From the NCBI RefSeq assembly GCF_014646255.1, contig NZ_BMNC01000015.1, positions 62,001 through 126,000 of the forward strand: a stretch of DNA of 64,000 bases, read 5' to 3'. Origin of the DNA: Lentzea pudingi. Lineage in GTDB: Bacteria > Actinomycetota > Actinomycetes > Mycobacteriales > Pseudonocardiaceae. Each line of letters starts with the position of its first letter. Within the stretch, counting starts at the first letter, position 1. The position numbers and the translations under genes were made by a program. This document shows positions 15,352-23,353 of this stretch, one piece after another. The notes below the pieces were generated by a model. It was not told the origin of the DNA, did not search any database, and saw only the letters and a list, made by a program, of their open reading frames with translations.

Positions 15352-15792
15352 ATGGCCAGGAAACGCGACCAGCCGCCGCCCAGGACCGGCGGTGGTGAAA
15401 CCGAGGTGCTGCGCGGGTTCCTCGACTACCTGCGCGCGGCCGTGATCGCGAAGGTGGAGGGTGCGCCCGAACCCCGGGTGCGGGCGGCGATGGTGCCGTC
15501 CGGGACGAACCTGCTGGGCTTGTTGCGCCACCTCACGTTCGTGGAGCGGGCGACGTTCCTCGGCAAGAAGCCGCGGAGCTGGCAGGCGACCTTCCACGTG
15601 CCCTCCACGGACAGCATCGCGGATGTCGTGGCGGGCTATCGGGAGGCGGTCGAGCGTTCGAACGAGGTGCTCGACGCCAGTGCTGCCGAGGACGTCCGGT
15701 GGCGGCTCGCGCACATGATCGAGGAGACGGGCCGGCACGCCGGGCACGAGGACATCCTCCGCGAGCTGATCGACGGCGCTACCGGACGCTGA
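15352..15792 (+). CDS. DinB-family (DUF664) protein
   Basis: A 146-aa four-helix-bundle protein of the DinB/YfiT superfamily. The family metal-binding histidines are represented by LRHLTFVE near residue 60, AHMIEE near 123 and GRHAGHEDILRELIDG near 130. Members act as metal-dependent thiol S-transferases (mycothiol or bacillithiol), and many are uncharacterised. In a polyketide cluster it may handle thiol conjugation or protection; this is inferred. The ATG is weakly supported by GAGG 6 bp upstream, and the SARP-like repeats run into it. Confidence 0.8.
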   Translation: MARKRDQPPPRTGGGETEVLRGFLDYLRAAVIAKVEGAPEPRVRAAMVPSGTNLLGLLRHLTFVERATFLGKKPRSWQATFHVPSTDSIADVVAGYREAVERSNEVLDASAAEDVRWRLAHMIEETGRHAGHEDILRELIDGATGR

Positions 15793-15907
15793 CCTCGAAC
15801 ACCCCGTATCCGCACGAACCCGGCACCTGGCCCGTTGCTCCGCTGGCATTCGAGCAGCTGTTGCGACTCTGCGGTGTCGGCGTACACCCACCCGCGGAGG
15901 TTCCACC

Positions 15908-17326
15908 GTGCCCCTCAAGGAGTTCTACGACCAGCAGGTGAACTGGTCACCGCCGTTCGAGGACGGCCTTGAACGCGCGACGGTCGTCGTGCCACGCGAC
16001 TATTCCGACCCGGACGGTCCCAAGCTCACCATCGCGATCGCCCGCCTCAAAGCGACGGACAAGTCCAAGCGGCGTGGCGTCCTGCTGGCCGTCAACGGCG
16101 GGCCCGGCGGCGACGGCGGTGACGGCCTCGGGCTGATCAAGCTGCTCGGCAAGCGGGTCCGGACCGCCTACGACCTCATCGGGTTCGACCCGCGCGGGTA
16201 CGGCGAGTCCACCAAGCTCTACAGCGAGGTGACGATTCCCAAGGCGCCCTTCGACTCCCGGCCGCCGGACTCGCTCTTCCCCCAGCTGGCCGAGGACATG
16301 CGGCTGCGCGAACTCGGCTGCGAGAAGGCCGGCGGCGAGCTGCGCAAGCACATCACGACACGCAACACCGCGCGGGACATGGACCTGATCCGGGTCGTGC
16401 TCGGCGAGGAGAAGATCTCGTTCGTCGGTTACGCGTACGGCACGTACGTCGGCGCGGTCTACGGCACGATGTTCCCGGAGAACCTCGACCGCACGGTGCT
16501 CGACTCGTGCATCAATCCACAGTGGACGTGGCGCGAGCAGTTCGTCACGCAGGCGGAGGCGGTCTACCGCAACGTCGCGCTGTGGGCGGAGTGGACGGCG
16601 GAGCGCGACGGGCACTTCCACCTCGGCAAGACGTCGGACCAGGTGATCGCGGAGATCGAGGCCGTCGTCGAGAAGCTCGAGGAGGGCGACCAGGTCCAGC
16701 TCCGCACGTTGCTCGACGGCGCGGTCGGCACGCGGTCGACGGACCGGGCGCAGTGGGACTCGCTGGGCTACCTCATCGGTGACCTGCGCACCACGTTGCA
16801 GGACGCCAACTACGAGAAGGCGCGGGCGCTGATCGTCGGGCAGGCCACGTGGCGGCCGCAGGACTCCGAGGGCGACCTGCGGGTCGGCGTGCTGGAGGCC
16901 ATCACGCTCGAGACCTACTGGCCGCAGGACCCCGAGGTCTACTACGCCGACGTCCGCAAGCACCGCGCCCAGCACCCGTACGGGTACGGCGTGCTGCGGG
17001 CCCAGCCGTGGGTCGGCGCGTTCCGGACGTTCGAAAGCCTGGAGCCGCCGACGAAGCTCGCGCAGCCCGGCTACCCCAAGGGACTCGTCGTGCAGGCGGA
17101 CGGAGACCCGATGGACCGGGTCGAGGGCGGCGTCGAGCTGGCCGCGCTGCTGGACCACCCGCTGGTCGTCATCGAGGACTCCGGTGACCACGAGGTGTAC
17201 GGGTTGGCGGGCAACGAGGTTCTCGACGCCCTGGTCGACGACTACCTCGTCGACGGTGTGCTGCCCGCGACCAAGCACACCAGGATCCCCGGGCACGTGC
17301 GGCGTCCGAACATCCCGAAGGACTAG
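15908..17326 (+). CDS. Alpha/beta-hydrolase fold (TAP-like) protein lacking nucleophilic Ser
   Basis: A 472-aa protein of the tripeptidyl aminopeptidase-like hydrolase family (SlpD/SlpE type). It keeps the oxyanion region NGGPGGDGGDG near residue 63, the C-terminal Asp region VVQADGDPMD and the His in DSGDHEVYG. The nucleophile elbow, normally GxSYG, reads VGYAYGTY: Ala176 (codon GCG) replaces Ser. Hydrolysis by the usual mechanism is therefore unlikely. It may use the fold for a non-hydrolytic step such as a cyclisation, rearrangement or elimination. No signal peptide is seen. The start is GTG 15908 with GGAGG just upstream. Confidence 0.85.
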   Translation: MPLKEFYDQQVNWSPPFEDGLERATVVVPRDYSDPDGPKLTIAIARLKATDKSKRRGVLLAVNGGPGGDGGDGLGLIKLLGKRVRTAYDLIGFDPRGYGESTKLYSEVTIPKAPFDSRPPDSLFPQLAEDMRLRELGCEKAGGELRKHITTRNTARDMDLIRVVLGEEKISFVGYAYGTYVGAVYGTMFPENLDRTVLDSCINPQWTWREQFVTQAEAVYRNVALWAEWTAERDGHFHLGKTSDQVIAEIEAVVEKLEEGDQVQLRTLLDGAVGTRSTDRAQWDSLGYLIGDLRTTLQDANYEKARALIVGQATWRPQDSEGDLRVGVLEAITLETYWPQDPEVYYADVRKHRAQHPYGYGVLRAQPWVGAFRTFESLEPPTKLAQPGYPKGLVVQADGDPMDRVEGGVELAALLDHPLVVIEDSGDHEVYGLAGNEVLDALVDDYLVDGVLPATKHTRIPGHVRRPNIPKD

Positions 17327-17333
17327 GAAAAGC

Positions 17334-17367
17334 GAAAGGGCCCCGCACCGAAGTGCGGGGCCCTTTC
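17334..17367. terminator. Bidirectional terminator
   Basis: A 15-bp perfect inverted repeat (17334-17348 and 17353-17367, loop CGAA) between the convergent hydrolase-fold and P450 genes. It has T-rich flanks on both strands. Confidence 0.88.
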
Positions 17368-17374
17368 TCGTACC

Positions 17375-18604
17375 TCAGTCCTCCGCGGGGAGGTCCCAGG
17401 TGACCGGGAGCTCCCACAGGCCGTAGATCACGGCGCCTTCCTTGCGCGGGATCTCCAGGAACGGCTTGGCGAGCCGCAGCGACGGGATCCGCTGGAACAG
17501 CGTCGACCACACGAGCTGCATCTCGAGGCGCGCCAGGTCGGCACCGATGCAGTGGTGCAGGCCGTGGCCGAACCCGAGGTGCTTGCGGGTGCCGCGCTCC
17601 AGGATCAGCTTCTCCGGCTCCGGGAAGATCTCCGGGTCGCGGTTGCCGTTGAGGCCGAGGCACAGGATGCCGTCGCCGGCCTTGATGGTCTTGCCGCCGA
17701 TCTCGATGTCCTCCAGCGCGACGCGCGGGATGGCGGTGTCACCGATGGTCGCGAGGCGCACGAGCTCCTCGACGGCCGGCTCGATCATGCCCTCGGGGTC
17801 GTCCAGCAGCAGCTTGAGCTGGTCCGGGTGCTCCAGCAGGGCCGCGGTGCCCAGCGACAGCATCGACGCCGTGGTCTCGTGGCCACCGTTCATCAGCAGG
17901 CGGATCATGTTGAACAGGTCGCGGCGCGTGTACTCCTCGCCGGAGGCCGCGTACTCGGCCATCGCCCGCGACAGCAGGTCCTCGCCGGGCTCCTGCTCCT
18001 TCTGCGTGATCAGCTTGTCGACGTACGCGTTCACCTCGACGATCGCGGCCTGGCGCTGCTCGGGCGTCGAGTGGCCGCCGAGCAGACACGTGCCGTGCTC
18101 GATGAAGAAGTCGTGCTCGTCCTGCGGGATGCCGAGCAGCTCGCAGATGACCGTCATCGGCACGGCGAGCGAGAACTCGCGGTGGAAGTCGATCGGCGGC
18201 GTCATGGTCAGGATCTTGTCGATGTACTCGTCGACGATCTCCTGGATGCGCGGGCGAAGGCGCTTCACCTGGCGGTTGGTGAACGTCACGGCCGCCTTGC
18301 GCCGGGTCTTGGTGTGCTCCGGGTTGTCGTAGCCGATGAACGACGTCTCGGTGCGGAACTCCGGCGGCGCGATGAAGTAGAACGGGAAGTTGTCGTGCTT
18401 GCGCGACGCGCTGATCCGCGGGTCCGTGAGGAGCTGCTTGATCGTGTGGTAGCCGCTGATCGTCCAGATCCGCAGACCGGAGCCGGTCAGCGTCACCTCG
18501 ACGACGTCCTCCTCGGCCATCTGCGTGTACTGCGCGGGTGGTGTGAACGGGCACGTGCGCTTGTACGGGAACGTGTCCACACCCGGCTCGGCGGTGCTGG
18601 TCAT
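17375..18604 (-). CDS. Cytochrome P450 (first, CYP105-like class)
   Basis: A 409-aa bacterial P450. The I-helix oxygen motif is NGGHETTAS, the ExxR motif is in EELVRL, and the heme ligand is Cys352 in FGHGLHHCIG. It would hydroxylate or couple a pathway intermediate using electrons from the ferredoxin pair at 12.9-15.2 kb. It follows an SDR gene by 30 bp in one operon and is closed by a strong terminator. The exact reaction cannot be told from sequence. Confidence 0.95.
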   Translation of the reverse strand: MTSTAEPGVDTFPYKRTCPFTPPAQYTQMAEEDVVEVTLTGSGLRIWTISGYHTIKQLLTDPRISASRKHDNFPFYFIAPPEFRTETSFIGYDNPEHTKTRRKAAVTFTNRQVKRLRPRIQEIVDEYIDKILTMTPPIDFHREFSLAVPMTVICELLGIPQDEHDFFIEHGTCLLGGHSTPEQRQAAIVEVNAYVDKLITQKEQEPGEDLLSRAMAEYAASGEEYTRRDLFNMIRLLMNGGHETTASMLSLGTAALLEHPDQLKLLLDDPEGMIEPAVEELVRLATIGDTAIPRVALEDIEIGGKTIKAGDGILCLGLNGNRDPEIFPEPEKLILERGTRKHLGFGHGLHHCIGADLARLEMQLVWSTLFQRIPSLRLAKPFLEIPRKEGAVIYGLWELPVTWDLPAED

Positions 18605-18634
18605 CTGGGTCTTCCTCCTAGTCGAAAGGGTGGC

Positions 18635-19393
18635 TCACGCCAGATCAGCGCCGCCATCGAGCGTGATGACTTGACCGGTGACCCACGAGCTCGCGGGCTC
18701 GGCGAACCGGGTGATCCACGGAACGACGTCGTCGACCTCGCCGGTGCGCCCCAGCGGTGTCTGCGAGGCCTGGAAACCGAAGTAGCCCTCGACCTCCTCG
18801 GGGCTCAACCCGTTGGCCGAGTACACCTCCGTGCGCACCGCGGCGGGCGCGACCGCGTTGACGCGGATGCCCTGCGGGGCCAGTTCGAGCGCCCAGCTGC
18901 GCACCAGGCTGTCCACGGCGGCCTTGCTGGCGCCGTACACGCCACCACCCGGCACCGCGATGTGCCCGGCGTTGCTGGAGACGAACACGATGCTGCCGCC
19001 CGGCGAAGTCAGCTGCGGCAACAGCTTGGCGGTCAGCACCAGCGGGCCGACCAGGTTGGTCTCCAGGACGTCGCGCGCGGTGGCGAGGTCGAACCCGGCG
19101 ACCGGCGTGAACCGGAAGATGCCGGCGTTGTGCACGAGCACGTCCACCTTGCCGCCGCCCAGCTTCACGGCGTCGGCGACCTTCTGCGCGCCCTCGTCGG
19201 TCGTCACGTCGGCGACGACGGCGGTGATCGCGGGGTGCAGTGCGACGACCTCGGTGAGCCGGTTCTCCCGGCGGCCGGTGATGATCACGTTCGCGGCGCC
19301 GAGGTCGGCGAACGCCAGCGCCGCCGCGCGGCCGATGCCGGTTCCCCCACCCGTCACGACGACCTGCTGTCCGGCAAATGGTGCGTCCGACAT
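18635..19393 (-). CDS. SDR family oxidoreductase
   Basis: A 252-aa classical short-chain dehydrogenase: VVVTGGGTGIGRAA at the cofactor site, HNAG, a Ser in FVSSNAGH, YGASK with catalytic Tyr and Lys, and the VTGQVITLDGG end. It is unlike the ActIII ketoreductase of the same cluster, so it is a tailoring reductase or dehydrogenase. It heads an operon with the downstream P450 and is divergent from a small calycin-like gene. Confidence 0.92.
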   Translation of the reverse strand: MSDAPFAGQQVVVTGGGTGIGRAAALAFADLGAANVIITGRRENRLTEVVALHPAITAVVADVTTDEGAQKVADAVKLGGGKVDVLVHNAGIFRFTPVAGFDLATARDVLETNLVGPLVLTAKLLPQLTSPGGSIVFVSSNAGHIAVPGGGVYGASKAAVDSLVRSWALELAPQGIRVNAVAPAAVRTEVYSANGLSPEEVEGYFGFQASQTPLGRTGEVDDVVPWITRFAEPASSWVTGQVITLDGGADLA

Positions 19394-19432
19394 GACGCCT
19401 CCAGCTTCTTTCCACTCGGCAGTGCAGTCACC

Positions 19433-19451
19433 GTCAACCCTGCTGGTTGAC
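19433..19451. promoter_or_regulatory. GTCAACC-N5-GGTTGAC palindrome
   Basis: A perfect 7+7 bp inverted repeat with a 5-bp spacer in the 99-bp region between the divergent SDR and calycin-like genes. It is a candidate operator; the regulator is unknown. Confidence 0.35.
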
Positions 19452-19492
19452 CCTTGAGTCCAGGTCTAGCTGGGGCGGAAACCCTGGAGAGC

Positions 19493-19822
19493 ATGGGAAT
19501 CCTTGCGGTGGGCAGGTGGCGCGCACGGGTCGGCAGACCCGGCGGGCACACGGAGAGCGAGTTCGAGTTCGCGCGCGACGGCACAGCGATGCTGGTCGTG
19601 GGCGGCACGGGATCCGGGACGTGGACCCAGACGGGGCCCGACACGTTCAGCTACCGGATCAACGAGGAGTTGGCCGAGGCACCGGGCACGATCGAGATCG
19701 CCCAGGACGCCGTGCTGCGCGGCGACGAGTTCGTCAGCAACGGCAACGCGGTGGTGCGCCTCGCGAACGGCACGACAGCACGTGAGGCGGCGATCCGGAT
19801 CACGGCACAAAGGCTCGGATGA
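19493..19822 (+). CDS. Small calycin-like beta-barrel protein (cytoplasmic)
   Basis: A 109-aa protein with the pattern VGRW...F.F..DG...GTGSGTWTQTGPDTFSYRINEE.... This GxW / GxW / F-x-[YF] pattern also appears in the two secreted proteins at 27.1 and 30.6 kb, and fits a lipocalin/calycin-like barrel. There is no signal peptide here. Such barrels bind small hydrophobic molecules, so a role in holding or cyclising the polyketide is possible but inferred. The ATG at 19493 has GGAG just upstream at short spacing, so the start is moderately sure. Confidence 0.7.
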   Translation: MGILAVGRWRARVGRPGGHTESEFEFARDGTAMLVVGGTGSGTWTQTGPDTFSYRINEELAEAPGTIEIAQDAVLRGDEFVSNGNAVVRLANGTTAREAAIRITAQRLG

Positions 19823-19827
19823 CCTCG

Positions 19828-19856
19828 AAGGGGGCGCCAACACGAGGCGCCCCCTT
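19828..19856. terminator. Bidirectional terminator
   Basis: An 11-bp perfect inverted repeat (19828-19838 and 19846-19856, AAGGGGGCGCC and complement) between the convergent calycin-like and MDR reductase genes. Confidence 0.8.
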
Positions 19857-19870
19857 CTACAAAGCGCGCG

Positions 19871-20881
19871 TCAGGAGAACTTGACCGTCACGTTGCCGGT
19901 GTACTTGCCCGCCAACAGCGACAGCAACGCCTGCGGCGCGGCCTTGACCCCACCCTCGACGATGGTGTGCGGGAAGACGAACTTGCCCTCCTGCAACCAC
20001 TGTCCGAAGTGGACGACCCAGTCCTGGATCTGCTCCGGCAGGTGGTAGCACGCGAACGGGCGGATCTCCAGGTGCTTGGTGATCGCCGTCATCAGGTCGA
20101 TCCGCGGGTGCTCGGCCCCGCTGTCGTTCTGGTTCGACAGCGCACCGCACAACGCGAAGCGCGCGTGCGGACGGGCCGCCTGGATCGCCGCCTCGAACTG
20201 CTCGCCACCGACGTTGTCGAAGAACACGCTGATGCCGTCCGGAGCGAGCTCGCGCAGCCGGTCGGCCACCGGGCCGTCCTTGTAGTTGAACGCGGCGTCG
20301 AAGCCGAGCTCGTTCACCAGCCAGTCGACCTTCTCCTGGCTGCCGGCCGAGCCGATCACCCTGGCACCGCGGGCCTTGGCGATCTGCCCGGCCAGCGACC
20401 CGACACCGCCGGCGGCACCGGTGACGAACACGACGTCACCCTCACCGGCCTGCGCGATGGTCGCCATGCCGTAGTACGCCGTCGGTCCCTGCGACAGGAA
20501 GTAGACCGGCGACGGCACGTACTGCCCGTTCTGCTTGATGAACTGCTGCGCCGGCCCGGACCAGTACTCCTGCCACGGCCCGAACGACTGCACCAGGTCC
20601 CCGACCGCGAGGTCCGGGCTGTTGGACTTGACCACGGTGCCCACACCACCGGCACCGGCCGGCTCGCCGACCTTCCACGGCGGCACGCCGGGGATCTGGC
20701 AGTCGGACCTCATGAACTCCTTGAAGGCGGCGGCCACCGACACGTAGTCGACGCGCACCAACACCTCTCCGTCACCGATCTCGGGGACGGCCACCTCGAC
20801 GACGTCGAAGTGCTCGAGGGTCAGGTCGTCCTCGACGTGCTGGGCGAGCCTGACCTCCCACTGCTTCTCGGGGATGCTCAT
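19871..20881 (-). CDS. NADP-dependent MDR oxidoreductase (leukotriene dehydrogenase/curcumin reductase-like)
   Basis: A 336-aa medium-chain reductase. Its cofactor motif is FVTGAAGGVGSLAGQIAKARGARVIGSAGS near residue 150, with FFDNVGGE further on. There are no zinc-ligand motifs, which matches the prostaglandin/curcumin reductase branch that reduces activated C=C bonds with NADPH. It is 13 bp downstream of the second P450 gene in the same operon. An enoyl or quinone reduction in tailoring is likely; the substrate is unknown. Confidence 0.9.
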   Translation of the reverse strand: MSIPEKQWEVRLAQHVEDDLTLEHFDVVEVAVPEIGDGEVLVRVDYVSVAAAFKEFMRSDCQIPGVPPWKVGEPAGAGGVGTVVKSNSPDLAVGDLVQSFGPWQEYWSGPAQQFIKQNGQYVPSPVYFLSQGPTAYYGMATIAQAGEGDVVFVTGAAGGVGSLAGQIAKARGARVIGSAGSQEKVDWLVNELGFDAAFNYKDGPVADRLRELAPDGISVFFDNVGGEQFEAAIQAARPHARFALCGALSNQNDSGAEHPRIDLMTAITKHLEIRPFACYHLPEQIQDWVVHFGQWLQEGKFVFPHTIVEGGVKAAPQALLSLLAGKYTGNVTVKFS

Positions 20882-20894
20882 GGCTCTCCTTCTT

Positions 20895-22109
20895 CTATCC
20901 CCAGGTGACGGGGAAGGTGACGAGTGAGTGGTTGATTTCGCCCTGGTGCCACTTCAGGTCCTCGTACGGCACGGCCAGCCGGAGGTCCGGGAAGCGGCGG
21001 GTCAGGCCTTCGATGGCGATCGCCATCTCCATGCGCCCCAGCTGCTTGCCGAGGCAGTAGTGCACGCCGTGCCCGAACGCGATGTGCGGGTTCGAGGCGC
21101 GGTCGATGTCGAGCTGCCGCGGGTTCTCGAACACGTCCTCGTCGCGGTTGGCCGACGACAGCACGAAGAACACCGCGTCGCCCTTGGCGATCTGCTGCCC
21201 GCCGAGCTCCAGGTCCTCCGCCGCGATGCGGTGGAAACCCGTGGTGTCGGTGGCGAAGAGGTTGACGTGCCGCAACAACTCCTCGACCGCGGCGGGGATC
21301 AGTGACGGGTCGGCGACCAGCCGCTTCCACGTGTCGGGGTGGTCGTGCAGCAACGCCAGCACGGAGTTGGAGATCTGGTTCGCGGCGGTGTCGAAGCCGG
21401 CGCCGATGAGGGTGAACGCGAACGTCACCAGCTCCTGCTCGCTCAGCTTGTCGTCGTTGTCCCGCGCGGAGATCAGGTCGGACAGCATGTCCTGGCCGGG
21501 GTTCTCGCGCTTCTGCGCGATCAGGCCCATCACGTACCCGGCGAGCCGGCCGAACGCCCGCATCGGCGCCTCGGGGTCGTTCTCGTCGAACGTCGCGAAC
21601 GCACGCGCGTCCGTCTCGAAGATCTTGAGGTCCTCGGTCGGCACGCCGAGCAGGTCGCCGATGATGGTGAGCGGCAACGGAACGCAGAGCTTCTCGACCA
21701 GGTCGACCGGGCCGCCCTCGAGCTCGACGGCGTCCAGCAGCTCGTCGGCCACCTTCTGCACGCCGGCGCGCATGGCCTCGACCTTGCGGACGGTGAACGC
21801 GCCCATCACCAGCTTGCGCAGCCGGGAGTGCTCGGAACCGTCCAGCGAGATGATCATCTCGGGTGTGGTGGTCATGGCGCCGCCGACCTGGGGAGCACCT
21901 TCAGCACACGTCAACGCGCGGCTCAGCCTGGAGTCGGCGAGCCCGGCGCGGACGTCCTCGTACTTGGTGATCACCCAGGTCGGCGTGCCGGAGTTCGTCT
22001 GCACCTTCGCGACGGGGCACTGCGCGCGCAGCTCGTCGTACTTGGGGTCCGGGCCGCGGTAGGAGGAACCGCTGAACGGGAACACCTCGTCCAGTTCAAG
22101 GGGCAGCAC
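20895..22109 (-). CDS. Cytochrome P450 (second)
   Basis: A 404-aa P450 with I-helix LIGAGFDTAAN, ExxR in EELLR and heme ligand Cys352 in FGHGVHYCLG. GTG 22109 is preferred over upstream starts because GGAGG lies 6 bp before it. The gene heads an operon with the MDR reductase and is divergent from the epoxide hydrolase. The promoter region carries two 11-bp-period TCGA repeat pairs. It is close in sequence to the third P450 (same PGSSYRGP-like and GMIISLD blocks). Confidence 0.95.
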   Translation of the reverse strand: MLPLELDEVFPFSGSSYRGPDPKYDELRAQCPVAKVQTNSGTPTWVITKYEDVRAGLADSRLSRALTCAEGAPQVGGAMTTTPEMIISLDGSEHSRLRKLVMGAFTVRKVEAMRAGVQKVADELLDAVELEGGPVDLVEKLCVPLPLTIIGDLLGVPTEDLKIFETDARAFATFDENDPEAPMRAFGRLAGYVMGLIAQKRENPGQDMLSDLISARDNDDKLSEQELVTFAFTLIGAGFDTAANQISNSVLALLHDHPDTWKRLVADPSLIPAAVEELLRHVNLFATDTTGFHRIAAEDLELGGQQIAKGDAVFFVLSSANRDEDVFENPRQLDIDRASNPHIAFGHGVHYCLGKQLGRMEMAIAIEGLTRRFPDLRLAVPYEDLKWHQGEINHSLVTFPVTWG

Positions 22110-22164
22110 GGGACACCTCCGGAGTATTCGGCCTGGCCTCGCGCCGAACCTTGCTACCCGCACC

Positions 22165-22207
22165 TCGAAGGTGGCTCGAAACCTGGATGTCGACCGGGAG
22201 TCGAGGT
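22165..22207. promoter_or_regulatory. Candidate SARP boxes: two heptamer pairs
   Basis: TCGAAGG (22165) and TCGAAAC (22176), then TCGACCG (22190) and TCGAGGT (22201). Members of each pair are exactly 11 bp apart. They lie in the 119-bp region between the divergent P450 and epoxide hydrolase genes, so they can serve both promoters. Confidence 0.6.
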
Positions 22208-22228
22208 CCGGTCCCTACCTTCGCGCCT

Positions 22229-23353
22229 ATGGACACTGCACTCGTGCCGTTCCGGGTCGAGGTTCCCGACTCCGAACTGGCGGACCTCACCCGGCGGCTG
22301 GCAGCGACCAGGTGGCCGGACGCGGAGACCGTGGACGACTGGTCGCAGGGCATGCCGCTGGCCTACGCCAAGGAGCTGGCCGAGTACTGGGGAAGCGTCT
22401 ACGACTGGCGCGCCACCGAAGCCCGCCTGAACGCCATCCCCCAGTTCAAGACCGAGATCGACGGTGTCGGCATCCACTTCCTGCACGCGCGCTCCCCGCA
22501 CGCGAACGCGAAGCCGTTGCTGCTCACGCACGGCTGGCCCGGTTCGGTCGCCGAGTTCCTCGACGTCATCGAGCCGCTGACCAACCCGCCGGACCCGGCC
22601 GACGCGTTCCACGTCGTCGCGCCCTCGTTGCCGGGCTACGGTTTCAGCGACAAGCCGACCGGAACCGGCTGGACGCTGGAGAAGATCGCGGCTTCGCTCG
22701 TCACGTTGATGGGCCGCGTGGGCTACGACAAGTTCTACGCGCACGGCAACGACTGGGGCTCGTTCATCACGGGCATCCTCGGACACATCGCGCCGGACAA
22801 CGTCGAGGCGATCCACCTCGTCATGCCGTTCGCCCCCGCTCCCGAGGCCGAAGTCCAGCTGACACAGGAGGACTACAAGGGACTCGGTGCGCTGAAGGAG
22901 TTCGCCGCCAAGGAGTCCGCGTACGCGGCGGTGATGAACACCAAGCCGCAGTCGCTGGCCTACGGGCTGACGGACTCCCCCATCGGACAGCTCGGCTGGG
23001 CCGGCGAGAAGTACTGGTCGTGGAGCGACCACGACGGCGACGCGGAGAAGATCATCTCCCGCGACCGGATCCTCGACATGGTCTCGGTGTGCTGGTTCAC
23101 CGCCACCGCCGCGTCGTCGGGCCGGTTGTACTGGGAGAGCTACAACAAGTCGCCGCTGACGCAGGTCGGCGTGCCGACGGGCTTCTCGGTGTTCCCCGCC
23201 GACGCCCGGATGCCCAAGGCGTGGGCCGAGCACCGGTTCACCGATCTGCGCTACTGGCGGGAGATGCCGTCCGGCGGCCACTTCCCGGCGCTGGAGAACC
23301 CGGTCGTGCTCGTCGAGGAGCTGCGGACGTTCTTCCGCCTGGTGCGCTCATGA
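22229..23353 (+). CDS. Epoxide hydrolase (alpha/beta hydrolase)
   Basis: A 374-aa enzyme of the microsomal epoxide hydrolase family, including the N-terminal EHN domain (LADLTRRLAATRWPD). The core has the oxyanion motif LTHGWPGS, nucleophile Asp175 in AHGNDWGS and the catalytic His in PSGGHFPALE. It hydrolyses an epoxide to a diol, or may open an epoxide with ring closure in polyketide pathways. Its stop overlaps the MFS start by ATGA. The promoter region carries the SARP-like repeats. Confidence 0.93.
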   Translation: MDTALVPFRVEVPDSELADLTRRLAATRWPDAETVDDWSQGMPLAYAKELAEYWGSVYDWRATEARLNAIPQFKTEIDGVGIHFLHARSPHANAKPLLLTHGWPGSVAEFLDVIEPLTNPPDPADAFHVVAPSLPGYGFSDKPTGTGWTLEKIAASLVTLMGRVGYDKFYAHGNDWGSFITGILGHIAPDNVEAIHLVMPFAPAPEAEVQLTQEDYKGLGALKEFAAKESAYAAVMNTKPQSLAYGLTDSPIGQLGWAGEKYWSWSDHDGDAEKIISRDRILDMVSVCWFTATAASSGRLYWESYNKSPLTQVGVPTGFSVFPADARMPKAWAEHRFTDLRYWREMPSGGHFPALENPVVLVEELRTFFRLVRS

